Assembly (NCBI RefSeq): GCF_900444945.1
Contig: NZ_UFRM01000001.1
Coordinates: 2,144,001-2,208,000 of the forward strand
Direction of reading: 5' to 3'
Length of the DNA: 64,000 nt
Source: Actinobacillus lignieresii
Lineage (GTDB): Bacteria; Pseudomonadota; Gammaproteobacteria; Enterobacterales; Pasteurellaceae
Shown here piece after piece: positions 11,577 through 21,376 of the stretch (position 1 is its first letter; every line of letters begins with the position of its first letter). Under the pieces are notes generated by a model. The model ran no database searches and was not told where the DNA came from. It saw nothing but the letters and a program-made list of their open reading frames with translations. Position numbers and translations under genes: made by a program.

Positions 11577-11813
11577 ATGTCAAGAGTTTGCCAAGTAACC
11601 GGCAAGCGTCCAGCAGTTGGTAACAACCGCTCACACGCATTAAACGCGACTCGTCGTCGTTTTTTACCTAACTTACATACTCACCGTTTCTGGGTTGAGA
11701 GTGAAAACCGTTTCGTAACTTTACGCTTAACAGCGAAAGGTATGCGTATTATCGATAAAAAAGGCATCGATGCAGTATTAGCTGAAATCCGTGCTCGTGG
11801 CGAAAAAATCTAA
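11577..11813 (+). CDS. rpmB: 50S ribosomal protein L28
   Basis: It has 78 residues. [22 protein letters not shown] and the [17 protein letters not shown] core identify L28. It is 11 nt in front of rpmG, the usual L28-L33 pair. Confidence 0.98.
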
Positions 11814-11824
11814 GGAGCTAACCA

Positions 11825-11995
11825 ATGGCAGCTAAAGGTAATCGTGAGAAAATCCGTTTAGTTTCTTCAGCAGAAACCGGTCACTTCTACACTACAACTA
11901 AAAATAAACGTAATATGCCAGAAAAAATGGAAATCAAAAAATTTGATCCGGTTGTGCGTAAACACGTTATTTATAAAGAAGCGAAAATCAAATAA
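11825..11995 (+). CDS. rpmG: 50S ribosomal protein L33
   Basis: It has 56 residues: starts [18 protein letters not shown], contains [20 protein letters not shown] and ends YKEAKIK. It lacks the zinc-binding cysteines, so it is the zinc-independent C- form. TAAGGAG at the end of rpmB provides its ribosome-binding site. Confidence 0.97.
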   Translation: MAAKGNREKIRLVSSAETGHFYTTTKNKRNMPEKMEIKKFDPVVRKHVIYKEAKIK

Positions 11996-12014
11996 TTTGT
12001 TTCAATCTTCTTTT

Positions 12015-12044
12015 AAAAACCCGACTTTTCAGTCGGGTTTTTTT
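12015..12044 (+). terminator. Intrinsic terminator after rpmG
   Basis: AAAACCCGACT/AGTCGGGTTTT stem with a TTTC loop and a T-run. Confidence 0.92.
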
Positions 12045-12179
12045 ATGGCTAAATGTAAAAAAATCGTTCCGATTTTGAACCGTTGTACTCGAATATTGTC
12101 GCAAGCGGTAAAAATCGCTTCCCTTTTTGTAAAAAAAATGTACTATTAGCCGTCTTTAAATGTAACCCTACATTTAAGC

Positions 12180-12366
12180 TTGTTTCCAACCTATCCCATC
12201 TTCTTTTGGGACATATAGGGTAAAAACAAAAAAGCTGAAACGCTTTTTTTAATAAGTAGCGAGTCAAATGCCCCATGGCATCTGTTTTTTAGAAACAGAA
12301 AGCTTAGGCTTCCCGCAAGGCACCCGACTTATTTTTTTCACCTCTTTTTAGAAGGTTTTATTTCAA
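12180..12366 (+). promoter_or_regulatory. Structured leader upstream of dat
   Basis: The 371-nt gap 11996-12366 has no ORF that looks real. A hairpin CCTAT...ATAGG (12190-12219) precedes a terminator-like stem AAAAAAGC-TGAAAC-GCTTTTTTT (12228-12250). ATGCC-CCAT-GGCAT (12268-12281) and TCTGTTT/AAACAGA (12281-12299) follow, then a C/G-rich segment before the dat start. A terminator inside the leader suggests attenuation. I do not recognise a known riboswitch class. Confidence 0.4.
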
Positions 12367-13731
12367 ATGACAATTACCACTCCTGTAAAAGCAGTTCTCG
12401 CATCAAACAAACATTTCTTAGATCGCCAAGATCAAATGGAATCGAATGTTCGTAGTTATCCTCGTAAATTACCTTTTGCGTATGCAAAAGCACAAGGTTG
12501 TTGGGTAACGGACGTTGAGGGTAACGAATACCTTGACTTCTTAGCGGGCGCAGGAACACTTGCACTAGGTCATAATCACCCGGTATTAATGCAATCAATC
12601 AAAGACGTATTGGACAGCGGTTTACCATTACATACGCTCGACTTAACCACTCCGTTAAAAGACGCATTCACGGAAGAATTGCTTTCATTCTTCCCGAAAG
12701 ATCAATATATCCTTCAATTTACCGGCCCATCAGGTGCGGATGCTAACGAAGCGGCAATCAAATTGGCAAAAACTTATACCGGTCGCAGTAATGTGATCGC
12801 ATTCTCCGGCGGCTTCCACGGTATGACGCACGGTGCGTTATCATTAACCGGTAACCTAAGCGCGAAAAATGCGGTACAAAACTTAATGGCAGGCGTGCAA
12901 TTTATGCCGTATCCGCACGAATATCGTTGCCCGTTCGGTATCGGCGGCGAAGCGGGTGCAAAAGCGGTTGAACGCTATTTCGAAAACTTTATCGAAGATG
13001 TGGAAAGCGGTGTGGTAAAACCGGCAGCGGTTATTTTAGAAGCGATTCAAGGCGAAGGTGGTGTTGTACCTGCACCAATCAGCTTCTTACAAAAAGTACG
13101 TGAAGTGACTAAAAAACACGGTATCTTAATGATCGTGGATGAAGTTCAAGCAGGTTTCTGTCGCAGTGGTAAAATGTTTGCATTCGAACACGCAGGCATT
13201 GAACCTGATGTTGTGGTAATGTCAAAAGCGGTTGGTGGTTCGTTACCGTTAGCAGTATTGGCGATTCGTAAAGAATTCGACGCATGGCAACCGGCGGGTC
13301 ACACCGGTACTTTCCGTGGTAACCAATTAGCAATGGCGACCGGTTATGCTTCATTAAAAATTATGCGTGAAGAAAATTTAGCGCAAAATGCACAAGAACG
13401 TGGCGAATACTTAACTAACGCATTACGTGAATTAAGTAAAGAATTCCCATGTATCGGTAATGTACGTGGTCGCGGCTTAATGATGGGTATCGATATCGTT
13501 GATGAGCGTAAACCGCAAGATGCAACCGGTGCTTATCCACAAGACGGCGAATTAGCGGTCGCAATTCAAAAAGCGTGTTTCAACAATAAATTATTGTTAG
13601 AACGTGGCGGCCGTGGTGGTAACGTGGTGCGTGTACTTTGTGCGGTAAACATCAACCAAGCGGAATGTGAAGAGTTTATCAAACGCTTCAAACAATCTGT
13701 AGCGGATACAATCAAAGCAGTACGTGGTTAA
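12367..13731 (+). CDS. dat: L-2,4-diaminobutyrate:2-oxoglutarate aminotransferase
   Basis: PLP enzyme making L-2,4-diaminobutyrate from aspartate semialdehyde, first step to 1,3-diaminopropane. It has 454 residues and is a class III aminotransferase. It shows [16 protein letters not shown], the [20 protein letters not shown] segment with the PLP-contacting Asp, and the Schiff-base lysine in [15 protein letters not shown]. It is paired with ddc as in H. influenzae and Acinetobacter. Codon use is strongly biased towards the preferred set, suggesting high expression. Confidence 0.95.
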   Translation: MTITTPVKAVLASNKHFLDRQDQMESNVRSYPRKLPFAYAKAQGCWVTDVEGNEYLDFLAGAGTLALGHNHPVLMQSIKDVLDSGLPLHTLDLTTPLKDAFTEELLSFFPKDQYILQFTGPSGADANEAAIKLAKTYTGRSNVIAFSGGFHGMTHGALSLTGNLSAKNAVQNLMAGVQFMPYPHEYRCPFGIGGEAGAKAVERYFENFIEDVESGVVKPAAVILEAIQGEGGVVPAPISFLQKVREVTKKHGILMIVDEVQAGFCRSGKMFAFEHAGIEPDVVVMSKAVGGSLPLAVLAIRKEFDAWQPAGHTGTFRGNQLAMATGYASLKIMREENLAQNAQERGEYLTNALRELSKEFPCIGNVRGRGLMMGIDIVDERKPQDATGAYPQDGELAVAIQKACFNNKLLLERGGRGGNVVRVLCAVNINQAECEEFIKRFKQSVADTIKAVRG

Positions 13732-13735
13732 TTCT

Positions 13736-13791
13736 AACCCTACACGAGCCGTGTAGGGTTGCTTTATCTGAGCCACTTTGTGGCTCTTTTT
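13736..13791 (+). repeat. Family B two-hairpin repeat, copy B1 (also terminator-like)
   Basis: Hairpin 1 AACCCTACAC-GAGCC-GTGTAGGGTT (13736-13760), linker GCTTTATCT, hairpin 2 GAGCCAC-TTT-GTGGCTC (13770-13786), then TTTTTAT. It shares the GAGCC loop and the GAGCCAC hairpin with copies in the his operon (60297-60410). It begins 4 nt after the dat stop. With the T-run it can act as terminator between dat and ddc. Confidence 0.8.
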
Positions 13792-13827
13792 ATATGATAG
13801 CTCTAACGGGGCAGGATTTAATTAACT

Positions 13828-13844
13828 TAGCACGGCTTGTGCTA
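13828..13844 (+). repeat. Short hairpin before ddc, resembles family A hairpin 2
   Basis: TAGCAC-GGCTT-GTGCTA followed by GG resembles the hairpin CCTAGCAC-GAGA-GTGCTAGG at 62087-62106. It sits 16 nt before the ddc start and may affect ribosome access. Relationship to family A is tentative. Confidence 0.4.
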
Positions 13845-13859
13845 GGTGCGAGAGAAAAA

Positions 13860-15395
13860 ATGGCAAATATTTCAAAACACAGACAATCGCTTTTCTGTAA
13901 TGATCCGCAATCTATCGCTGATTACGAAAATGCGATGAATAATGCGGTGCAAGCGGTCAGTAATTGGCTAAAAAATGACAAAATGTACACCGGCGGTTCA
14001 ATCAAGCAGATGCGTGCTTTGATTGACGGCTTTAATCCGTCAAAAGAAGGCGTAGGCGTACAAAAATCACTTGATCACTTAGTGGAAATTTTCTTAAAAC
14101 CAAGTCTTAAAGTACATCACCCACATTCGCTTGCGCATTTACATTGCCCGACCATGGTAACCAGCCAAATTGCGGAAGTGTTAATTAATGCGACCAACCA
14201 ATCAATGGACTCATGGGATCAAAGCCCTGCGGGTTCGATTATGGAAGAACATTTAATTGATTGGTTACGTCAAAAAGTCGGCTACGGTGCCGGTACTTCA
14301 GGCGTGTTTACTTCAGGCGGTACGCAATCAAATCTCATGGGCGTATTGCTTGCTCGTGACTGGGCGATTGCAAAAAACTGGAAAAACGAAGACGGTTCGG
14401 AATGGTCGGTACAACGTGACGGTATTCCGGCAGACGCAATGAAAAATGTGAAAGTGGTTTGTTCGGAAAATGCTCACTTCTCAGTGCAAAAAAATATGGC
14501 AATGATGGGTATGGGCTTCCAATCCGTGGTAACAGTGCCTTGCAACGAAAACGCTCAAATGGACGTTGTGGCATTAGAGAAAACATTGGAGGATTTAACC
14601 GCACAGGGCAAAATAGTTGCTTGTGTGGTGGCAACTGCTGGTACGACTGACGCTGGAGCAATCGATCCGTTAAAAGAAATCCGTGCAATCACCAATAAAT
14701 TTGGTGCATGGTTACACGTAGATGCGGCTTGGGGCGGTGCGTTATTACTTTCTAAAGATTTCCGTCATTTCTTAGACGGCATTGAAGAAACCGACTCAAT
14801 CACGTTAGATTTCCACAAACACTTCTTCCAAAGTATTTCGTGTGGTGCGTTCTTATTAAAAGATCAAGCGAACTATCGTTTTATCGATTATAAAGCGGAT
14901 TACCTCAATTCAGAATATGACGAAGCACACGGTGTACCGAACTTAGTAGCGAAATCATTACAAACCACTCGTCGTTTTGACGCATTAAAATTATGGTTCA
15001 CGGTAGAAGCGTTAGGCGAAGATTTATATGCTTCAATGATTGACCACGGTGTGAAATTAACCAAAGAAGTGGAAGGCTATATTAACGCGACTGACGGCTT
15101 AGAAATGTTAGTGCCAAGCCAATTCGCTTCGGTGTTATTCCGTGTGGTACCGCAAGGCTATCCGGTAGAATTTATCGATACCTTGAACCAAAACGTAGCG
15201 GACGAGCTTTTCGCACGTGGCGAAGCGAATATCGGTGTAACCAAAGTGGGCGACAAACAATCTCTTAAGATGACTACGTTAAGCCCGATCGCAACCTTGG
15301 AAAACGTGAAAGCGTTATTAGCACAAGTATTAGCGGAAGCGGATCGCATTAAAGATTCGATTGTAAGCGGTACCTACGTGCCGCCGATTGATTAA
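13860..15395 (+). CDS. ddc: L-2,4-diaminobutyrate decarboxylase
   Basis: PLP-dependent group II decarboxylase converting L-2,4-diaminobutyrate to 1,3-diaminopropane. From ATG 13860 ([11 protein letters not shown]) it has 511 residues, the size of the H. influenzae enzyme. The frame is open from 13794, but that part spans repeat DNA. ATAGTTACNACAGGCACT-type conserved features are seen as [27 protein letters not shown] and the PLP lysine in DFHKHFFQ. Intergenic repeats separate it from dat. Confidence 0.94.
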   Translation: MANISKHRQSLFCNDPQSIADYENAMNNAVQAVSNWLKNDKMYTGGSIKQMRALIDGFNPSKEGVGVQKSLDHLVEIFLKPSLKVHHPHSLAHLHCPTMVTSQIAEVLINATNQSMDSWDQSPAGSIMEEHLIDWLRQKVGYGAGTSGVFTSGGTQSNLMGVLLARDWAIAKNWKNEDGSEWSVQRDGIPADAMKNVKVVCSENAHFSVQKNMAMMGMGFQSVVTVPCNENAQMDVVALEKTLEDLTAQGKIVACVVATAGTTDAGAIDPLKEIRAITNKFGAWLHVDAAWGGALLLSKDFRHFLDGIEETDSITLDFHKHFFQSISCGAFLLKDQANYRFIDYKADYLNSEYDEAHGVPNLVAKSLQTTRRFDALKLWFTVEALGEDLYASMIDHGVKLTKEVEGYINATDGLEMLVPSQFASVLFRVVPQGYPVEFIDTLNQNVADELFARGEANIGVTKVGDKQSLKMTTLSPIATLENVKALLAQVLAEADRIKDSIVSGTYVPPID

Positions 15396-15417
15396 TCAGT
15401 AAAACTTTAGCTAAAAA

Positions 15418-15441
15418 AGACCGCTTGTAAGCGGTCTTTTT
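15418..15441. terminator. Uptake-signal terminator between ddc and yedF
   Basis: AAAAGACCGCTTGTAAGCGGTCTTTTTT forms a stem AAAAGACCGCTT/AAGCGGTCTTTT with a short loop, between convergent genes. Confidence 0.85.
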
Positions 15442-15453
15442 TGTGCGTTATAG

Positions 15454-15654
15454 CTATTTTTTAATCAAATAGCGTAAAGTTGCACCGTCTTGTTCTACGC
15501 TTAATAATGTATAACCGTGGTTTTTAACATCAACCGGAATATTATTGATAGATTGCGCACAATCGCTTAGTACTTCTAAGATCTCACCTTCTTGTAAAGT
15601 CGGTAACGTTTCTAAAGTGGCGATAGCCGGATACGGGCAAGGTTCTCCGAGCAT
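15454..15654 (-). CDS. yedF: Sulfurtransferase-like TusA family protein YedF
   Basis: TusA/SirA-fold protein linked to YedE; the pair is associated with selenium metabolism. From the first ATG it has 66 residues. The catalytic-type CPYP motif is at residues 6-9, and DCAQSINNIP with the end LRYLIKK match E. coli YedF. The family has about 11 more N-terminal residues. These are found upstream (TPDYTLD) but without a start codon: GTG at 15682-15680 would supply it only if one base were added. This suggests a one-base frameshift at the start, or a sequencing error. Confidence 0.85.
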   Translation of the reverse strand: MLGEPCPYPAIATLETLPTLQEGEILEVLSDCAQSINNIPVDVKNHGYTLLSVEQDGATLRYLIKK

Positions 15655-15704
15655 ATCTAAAGTGTAGTCAGGTGTGATTTCACTGGGATGTTTGTCTTTT
15701 CTGG

Positions 15705-16925
15705 TTAGTTAATGGTATAAGTATTGGTCGCCGCCACTCTTGCTTTCGCTTTGCGAATAAAGCGTTTTTCCCACCATACGATAAAGATAAGGCAGGCAAT
15801 CATTAAGGCATAGTTAATCAATAAGCCACTAACCGGACCGAATGATTTTAATAGATTAATTTTTTCATAATCTAAAGCAAGTACCGGAGCGAGATCATCC
15901 CAAAGGTAAGCAAGTAAGGTAGAACCGATAACATTACCGACGCCCACCCACATAAAATGTACTTGTCCTTCCATTGCACGGTACATCCACCCGGTTTCAC
16001 AACCGCCGGCTAATACGATACCGAAGCCGAATAATAAACCGCCGATAATCGCATTCGGCCCCGCCCACATAATTTTAGGTTCCATGCCTAATTGAATGTA
16101 ACTGAATACGCAAATAGTACCGATCAACATCCCGTAAATAATCGCTTTGCCCATATGCGAACGACCTGAAACCCAGAGATCACGGAAGGCGGAAGTAAAG
16201 CAAATTTGCGCTCGTTCGATCAATAAACCGAAGCCGAGTCCGAATAACATCGCAAAACCCAATTTAATCGAATATTGCAAGACATAGATTGAGGCGATTG
16301 TCCAAGCAGTAAAGACGGCAACACCAATCCAAAAGCGAAATTGTGCCTGCTTCGGATTACTTGCTTCCACTTTTCCCGCACCTTTTTTCAATTTAAGCGG
16401 CGGGCGGAACATCGGGAGCAGAGTAAATTTTACCCCCGCGTAAGTCCCGATTGCGGTAGCAACCGTGAAATACCAAGCATGCATGGAGAATTGCGGAATA
16501 CCGGTAAACAGAGAGGCGAGGTTACAGCCCATTGCCAAACGTGCGCCGAAACCGGCTAACGCCCCGCCGATTACCGCTTGAAGAATACGGATTTTATTTT
16601 GCGGCATCCGAATTTTCATATTATTTGCCCAAAGTGCGGCGGCGATACAGCCGGCGAACATACCGAGAATCATTAAACCGTCGATACGGGTTAAAATCGT
16701 TCCGTCTAAGCTGATGAAATTGAAATATCCCCAACCGGAAACATCAACGCCTAATAATTGTAAAATTTCGCCGCCCCAACGGGTAAATTCACCGGTTACC
16801 GCCCAATAAGTACCGGTTAGGCCGAAATAATAAGCGGAAAGAATACCGGCTGCGATAACGGCAGGAACGGGATTCCAAAATTTAATAAGATAGGTCTGTT
16901 TGAATTGTTGCCAAATTTCTAACAT
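15705..16925 (-). CDS. yedE: YedE family membrane protein (selenium-associated transporter)
   Basis: It has 406 residues with about ten hydrophobic segments. The two YeeE/YedE repeats each carry a G-C pair motif: FGARLAMGCNLASLFTG and FGIVLAGGCETGWMYRA. This matches the YedE type that clusters with yedF and is proposed to transport a selenium or sulfur compound. yedF lies 50 nt downstream in the same unit. Confidence 0.88.
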   Translation of the reverse strand: MLEIWQQFKQTYLIKFWNPVPAVIAAGILSAYYFGLTGTYWAVTGEFTRWGGEILQLLGVDVSGWGYFNFISLDGTILTRIDGLMILGMFAGCIAAALWANNMKIRMPQNKIRILQAVIGGALAGFGARLAMGCNLASLFTGIPQFSMHAWYFTVATAIGTYAGVKFTLLPMFRPPLKLKKGAGKVEASNPKQAQFRFWIGVAVFTAWTIASIYVLQYSIKLGFAMLFGLGFGLLIERAQICFTSAFRDLWVSGRSHMGKAIIYGMLIGTICVFSYIQLGMEPKIMWAGPNAIIGGLLFGFGIVLAGGCETGWMYRAMEGQVHFMWVGVGNVIGSTLLAYLWDDLAPVLALDYEKINLLKSFGPVSGLLINYALMIACLIFIVWWEKRFIRKAKARVAATNTYTIN

Positions 16926-17134
16926 AAGTCCTTAAATCCTTAAGAGAAGTTAAAAATGACAAGCAAAGGTATAATGATGAAGAAATAGAATTGAAAACAA
17001 TTAGATTCGTTCATTTCCTATACACAAAACTTGCGATATATAAAATGAATCTTTAGAAGATTTAACTAAATTTTAACAATTAAAATAGTTTCGTCAATAG
17101 TTTGAAATAACAAACCGAAAATACTTATTTTTTC

Positions 17135-17163
17135 TTGACTTATTTTGAATAATTGCTTTAATG
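17135..17163 (+). promoter_or_regulatory. Possible promoter of maoP
   Basis: TTGACT (17135-17140), 17 nt, TTAATG (17158-17163), 57 nt before the maoP start. The rest of the 294-nt gap 16926-17219 is A/T-rich with nothing else I can support. Confidence 0.4.
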
Positions 17164-17219
17164 GTAGGTCGATTTTTTCTTTCTAAATTCAGCAATAAAT
17201 AATTAATAAGAGGCATATT

Positions 17220-17552
17220 ATGGCAGAGAGTTTTAGCGTTACGCGTCGTTTTTTTGATGATAAAAATTATCCGCGCGGTTTTGCACGCCACGGCGATTAC
17301 ACTATTCGTGAAGCACAAACTTTAGAGCAATTCGGTCAGGCGTGTTTAGCGTTAGAATCAGGTGAGCGTAGCCCGGTAACGGCTGAAGAACAACGTTTCG
17401 TTGCTGTAATGAAAGGTGATGAAATTGCTGAAAGCATTATTGAAAAATCATGGTTAAAATACCGTTCATTAACCAGCAAAACCAAACGTATTTATACGCT
17501 TTCGGGTAATGCGGGTAACGATGCCGGTGATGATTTCAGCGCGGCTGAATAA
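17220..17552 (+). CDS. maoP: Macrodomain Ori organization protein MaoP (YifE)
   Basis: It has 110 residues. MAESF, RRFFDDKNYPRGFARHGDYTI and KRIYTLSGN match the YifE/MaoP (DUF413) family. In E. coli MaoP acts with the maoS site to organise the Ori macrodomain; the target in this organism is not known. It is monocistronic, followed by a branched terminator. Confidence 0.9.
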   Translation: MAESFSVTRRFFDDKNYPRGFARHGDYTIREAQTLEQFGQACLALESGERSPVTAEEQRFVAVMKGDEIAESIIEKSWLKYRSLTSKTKRIYTLSGNAGNDAGDDFSAAE

Positions 17553-17586
17553 TCGGTATTTCTGAGCATTTGCAGTTTTAATGATG

Positions 17587-17646
17587 CCACGAAATACGCT
17601 GAAGACACATAAGTGTCGGTAGGGGTATTTTGTGGTTTCTTTTTTT
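17587..17646 (+). terminator. Branched terminator after maoP
   Basis: The outer stem CCACGAAATAC/GTATTTTGTGG (17587-17597 with 17625-17635) encloses an inner hairpin GACAC-ATAA-GTGTC (17604-17617). It is followed by TTTCTTTTTTT. Confidence 0.7.
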
Positions 17647-17714
17647 CTACTATTTTTCTACTATTTTAAATTTGCCGTCTTTTAGTCGGCAGGCAAAATG
17701 AACCCTGATAAATT

Positions 17715-18821
17715 ATGAATCTTCCTATTGAGCAATATGCCGATCTTCTTGCAGAAAAAGCGAAAAATTTAACCGCTTTACTTGCGCCTTTTAATCCGCC
17801 TGAGCTTGAAGTATTTGAGTCTGAAACCAGCCATTTCCGTATGCGTGCCGAATTCCGAGTATGGCATGATACTAACGAAGTCGGAGAAAACGAGCTGTAT
17901 CACATTATGTTCGATCAGGAAACCAAGCAACGTTATCGTGTTGATCAATTCCCGATTGCCAATCATTTAATTAATAAAATGATGAGCAGCTTATTAGCTG
18001 AAATTAAGGGTAATGAATTACTCACTCGTAAATTATTCCAAGTGGATTACCTCAGCACGTTAAGCGGTGAAATTGCGGTTTCAATGCTTTATCACAAAAA
18101 GCTAAACGAAGAATGGCAAACGGAAGCTGCAGCATTAAAAGTGCGTTTGGAACATCAAGGGTTTAAGGTACAACTTATCGGACGTGCGACTAAGCAGAAA
18201 ATTGCGTTAGATCGTGATTATGTGGAAGAAGTATTGCCGGTGGACGGGCGTAATTTAATTTATCGCCAAGTGGAAAACAGCTTTACCCAGCCGAATGCGA
18301 AAATGAATATCAAGATGTTGGAATGGGCGAGAAGCTGTACTCGACACAGTAGCGGCGATTTATTAGAACTTTACTGCGGTAACGGGAATTTTTCGATTGC
18401 ATTAGCGGAGAATTTCCGCCAAGTGTTAGCCACAGAGATTTCAAAATCTTCGGTACAATCGGCACAATATAATATTGAGCAAAACGGGATCGATAACTTG
18501 CAAATTATTCGAATGTCGGCGGAAGAATTTACTCAAGCGATGAACGGTGTGCGTGAGTTTAATCGTTTGAAAGGGATTGATTTAAAAGCCTATGATTGCA
18601 ATACGATTTTTGTGGATCCGCCGCGTGCGGGGTTAGACCAAGATACCTTAAATATGGTACAGGCTTACGAACGAATTTTATATATTTCGTGTAATCCGCA
18701 TACGTTGGCGGAAAATTTGGCGCAATTAACCCGAACACACCGTATTGAGCGTGCGGCGCTGTTTGATCAGTTCCCTTATACTCATCATGTGGAAAACGGT
18801 GTATGGCTGATTAGGAAATAA
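17715..18821 (+). CDS. trmA: tRNA (uracil-5-)-methyltransferase TrmA
   Basis: SAM-dependent enzyme forming m5U54 in the T loop of tRNA. It has 368 residues. The SAM site [14 protein letters not shown], the Asp motif [11 protein letters not shown] and the nucleophilic cysteine in [11 protein letters not shown] are intact. It precedes the tRNA-Ser genes by about 100 nt. Confidence 0.96.
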   Translation: MNLPIEQYADLLAEKAKNLTALLAPFNPPELEVFESETSHFRMRAEFRVWHDTNEVGENELYHIMFDQETKQRYRVDQFPIANHLINKMMSSLLAEIKGNELLTRKLFQVDYLSTLSGEIAVSMLYHKKLNEEWQTEAAALKVRLEHQGFKVQLIGRATKQKIALDRDYVEEVLPVDGRNLIYRQVENSFTQPNAKMNIKMLEWARSCTRHSSGDLLELYCGNGNFSIALAENFRQVLATEISKSSVQSAQYNIEQNGIDNLQIIRMSAEEFTQAMNGVREFNRLKGIDLKAYDCNTIFVDPPRAGLDQDTLNMVQAYERILYISCNPHTLAENLAQLTRTHRIERAALFDQFPYTHHVENGVWLIRK

Positions 18822-18881
18822 GCATAAATAGTCGGTTATGCTGAAAAATAAATCATTTAGCGATTTTTGTAGATTTTTCGC

Positions 18882-18910
18882 TTGACCGATTTAGCTAAAA
18901 CTTATATTAT
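18882..18910 (+). promoter_or_regulatory. tRNA-Ser promoter
   Basis: TTGACC (18882-18887), 17 nt, TATTAT (18905-18910), 16 nt before the mature 5' end. The GC-rich CCGCTCG stretch after the -10 resembles a stringent discriminator. Confidence 0.75.
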
Positions 18911-18926
18911 TCCGCTCGTTTTCAAC

Positions 18927-19016
18927 GGAGGAATGGTCGAGTGGTTGAAGGCACCGGTCTTGAAAACCGGCGAGGGTTTACGCCCTCCGTGAGTTCGAAT
19001 CTCACTTCCTCCGCCA
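18927..19016 (+). tRNA. tRNA-Ser (anticodon UGA), copy 1
   Basis: 90 nt including the encoded CCA. The acceptor GGAGGAA pairs with TTCCTCC. The anticodon arm CCGGT-CTTGAAA-ACCGG gives TGA, reading UCA and related serine codons. The long variable arm (GAGGGTTTACGCCCTC) is typical of tRNA-Ser. The T arm ends in GTTCGAAT. Confidence 0.97.
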
Positions 19017-19026
19017 TAAAATTTAC

Positions 19027-19060
19027 AACTTGTTGATTTAATAAATCAGCAAGTTTTTTT
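19027..19060 (+). terminator. Terminator between the two tRNA-Ser genes
   Basis: AACTTGTTGATTT pairs with AAATCAGCAAGTT (one wobble), followed by TTTTT. Confidence 0.8.
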
Positions 19061-19099
19061 CTCTCAACGAGAATACAATTTAGAATATGTTTTCAATCC

Positions 19100-19189
19100 G
19101 GAGGAATGGTCGAGTGGTTGAAGGCACCGGTCTTGAAAACCGGCGAGGGTTTACGCCCTCCGTGAGTTCGAATCTCACTTCCTCCGCCA
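19100..19189 (+). tRNA. tRNA-Ser (anticodon UGA), copy 2
   Basis: The 90-nt sequence is identical to the gene at 18927-19016, including the encoded CCA. A terminator lies between the copies, so it may need its own promoter; none is convincing. Tandem duplication is the likely origin. Confidence 0.97.
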
Positions 19190-19200
19190 TCTATTTAGGG

Positions 19201-19232
19201 CCGCTTGTAATGCAAATTACAAGCGGTTTTTT
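19201..19232 (+). terminator. Uptake-signal terminator after tRNA-Ser copy 2
   Basis: CCGCTTGTAAT-GCAA-ATTACAAGCGG with a run of six T. Both arms carry the uptake core. Confidence 0.9.
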
Positions 19233-19320
19233 CTTGGCAAAATTTTCAAATTTTCTGATAAATTTGGCCGCTTACAGCTAATAAAAAAGCACAGAACTTA
19301 TATTCTGTGCTTTTGGCTTT

Positions 19321-20274
19321 TTATAACCAGCCTTTGCGTTTAAAGTAGATATACGGGGTGGCGGCGGCGCAAATCATTAAGCCGATTGCCATCGGGTAGC
19401 CGTATTTAAAATGCAATTCCGGCATAAATTCAAAGTTCATCCCGTAAGTGGAGGCAACGAGCGTTGCCGGGAGGAACATTACCGATACGACCGAGAAGAA
19501 TTTCATAATTTTATTCTGCTCGATATTGATATAACCCATTGCCGCTTGCATCAAGAAGTTCACTTTTTGGAACAGCGATTCGTTATGCGGCTGGAGCGAT
19601 TCGATATCTCGCATAATATCACGCGCTTGTTCAAGCTGATTATTCGGCAAACGGGTTTTACGCAATAAGAAACTTAACGCACGTTGCGTATCCATCAGAC
19701 ATAAACGCACTTTTGAGCTGGCATCTTCCAATTCGGTTAAATCGGAAAGCGCATCGTCAAAGTTATCGCTTTCTTGCTTACCGTTTAAGATCACACGGCT
19801 TAAGGTTTCTAAATCCGCATAAATCGTTTCGATCACGTCCGCAAGCTGCTCGATTTTGGTTTCGAATAAGTCAAGCAACAATTCGTACGCATTACTATCA
19901 ATTAATTTTTCACGGCGAGAACGCATTCGATATAAACGGAACGCCGGTAAATCGCGTTCGCGCAGAGTAAATAAACGCCCGTCACGAATGGTAAATGCCA
20001 CAGTGGCGATATCAGCGTAATCGTCATCATCTAAGCAATAGAAAAAAGAGTGAAGGTGTAAGCCGTCTTCGTCTTCGAAAAAGCGAGCGGAAGCCTCTAA
20101 GTCTTCCAATTCGTGTTCTTCGGCAAGCGTTTGGTCTAAACCGCGTTGTAATACGCTACGTTCGTCATCGCTCGGATCGATTAGATCAATCCAAATCGCA
20201 TCGTTTAACTGATCGGTTGCGGTTTCATCAACACTGATAAGACGTGCGTTATCTAAAGCAAATGCACGGATCAT
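19321..20274 (-). CDS. corA: Magnesium/cobalt transporter CorA
   Basis: Homopentameric Mg2+ channel of the inner membrane. From ATG 20274 (MIRAFALDN, matching E. coli MLSAFQLEN) it has 317 residues. A TTGGAG ribosome-binding site precedes it; the frame is open from TTG 20286. The cytoplasmic domain is long and acidic. Two C-terminal membrane segments flank the signature [11 protein letters not shown] (GMN motif), and the protein ends YFKRKGWL. A leader of about 160 nt precedes the gene. Confidence 0.96.
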   Translation of the reverse strand: MIRAFALDNARLISVDETATDQLNDAIWIDLIDPSDDERSVLQRGLDQTLAEEHELEDLEASARFFEDEDGLHLHSFFYCLDDDDYADIATVAFTIRDGRLFTLRERDLPAFRLYRMRSRREKLIDSNAYELLLDLFETKIEQLADVIETIYADLETLSRVILNGKQESDNFDDALSDLTELEDASSKVRLCLMDTQRALSFLLRKTRLPNNQLEQARDIMRDIESLQPHNESLFQKVNFLMQAAMGYINIEQNKIMKFFSVVSVMFLPATLVASTYGMNFEFMPELHFKYGYPMAIGLMICAAATPYIYFKRKGWL

Positions 20275-20473
20275 TTTATTCTCCAATGGTTAGGAGGTAA
20301 TGAACAAAAAGGAACAAAAAAGATACTAGGCGAGAGTTACCGACTTGCCGGCAACCTGAGGGTTTGGACAAGCGGGTTAGAAATCCGATAAGTATCGACT
20401 GTGACTGTCCAAAATTGTAATCCTCAAATAAAAATAGTGTGCGAATGGTACAGATTAACCGCTTTCTAGTCAA
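20275..20473 (-). promoter_or_regulatory. corA promoter and long leader
   Basis: On the minus strand TTGACT (20473-20468), 17 nt, TACCAT (20450-20445) gives a leader of about 160 nt. The leader has a GTTGCCG-GCAAGT-CGGTAAC hairpin. It could encode a short peptide (TTG at 20412, stop ending at 20377) behind a GAGGA box. A frame that stops 1 nt before the corA ATG also stays open across the leader. Enteric corA has a Mg2+-responsive leader with the corL peptide; a similar role here is only a suggestion. Confidence 0.4.
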
Positions 20474-20574
20474 GCAAGCGGTCATTTACTTGCTTGATTT
20501 TGCAAAATTTTAAGGAAAAATGACCGCTTTTTTGCTATCGTTAGCATTCCGAAATAATCAATGAGAATTTGACA

Positions 20575-21351
20575 ATGACTGATTTACAACACACGACAGA
20601 AACAACTGAACACGAAACAACGCATTTTGGTTTTAAAACTGTTGCTAAAGAAGAAAAACAGCAACTGGTTGCTAATGTATTCCACAGCGTTGCCGGCAAA
20701 TACGACTTAATGAATGATTTGCTTTCGTTTGGTATCCATCGTGTTTGGAAGCGTTTTACCATTGACTGCAGCGGCGTGCGTAAAGGGCAAAAAGTGTTGG
20801 ATCTTGCCGGCGGAACCGGCGATTTTACCGCAAAATTTTCGCGCATTGTCGGCGAAAACGGCGAAGTGGTATTAGCCGATATTAATAGCTCGATGTTGGA
20901 AGTCGGTCGTGAGAAGCTGCGCAATTTGGGCGTAGTGGGAAATGTGAATTATGTGCAAGCGAATGCGGAATGCCTGCCGTTTGCGGATAATACCTTCGAT
21001 TGCGTGGTGATCAGTTTCGGTTTGCGTAATGTGACGGACAAAGGCAAAGCGTTACGTTCGATGTTTCGTGTGTTGAAGCCGGGCGGTCGTTTATTGGTAT
21101 TAGAATTTTCCAAACCGATTATTGACCCGATTAGTCAGCTATATAATTTCTACTCTTTTAATATTTTGCCGAAAGTCGGCGAAGTGGTAGTCAACGATGC
21201 GGAGAGCTATCGTTATCTTGCCGAATCGATTCGTATGCACCCGAAACAAGACGAATTAAAAGCGATGATGGAAAATGCCGGCTTTGAAAGCGTAAATTAT
21301 TATAACTTAAGTGCCGGTATTGTAGCGTTACATCGAGGATATAAGTTTTAA
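20575..21351 (+). CDS. ubiE: Ubiquinone/menaquinone C-methyltransferase UbiE
   Basis: SAM-dependent methyltransferase for both demethylmenaquinone and a ubiquinone intermediate. From ATG 20575 it has 258 residues; a TTG two codons earlier is less likely. SAM motif I reads [31 protein letters not shown] and [11 protein letters not shown] are UbiE signatures. It starts the conserved ubiE-ubiJ-ubiB-tatABC cluster. Confidence 0.97.
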   Translation: MTDLQHTTETTEHETTHFGFKTVAKEEKQQLVANVFHSVAGKYDLMNDLLSFGIHRVWKRFTIDCSGVRKGQKVLDLAGGTGDFTAKFSRIVGENGEVVLADINSSMLEVGREKLRNLGVVGNVNYVQANAECLPFADNTFDCVVISFGLRNVTDKGKALRSMFRVLKPGGRLLVLEFSKPIIDPISQLYNFYSFNILPKVGEVVVNDAESYRYLAESIRMHPKQDELKAMMENAGFESVNYYNLSAGIVALHRGYKF

Positions 21352-21376
21352 TTTATTGTCATCCGAGGAATACGCG

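Noticed and set aside
19087-19281. ORF of 64 codons across tRNA-Ser copy 2
   Set aside because: It reads through the tRNA and its terminator; no protein-like features.
20276-20485. 69-codon ORF in front of corA as a gene
   Set aside because: Its ATG lies upstream of the predicted transcription start and overlaps the -35 box and an uptake core; kept only as a remark on the leader.
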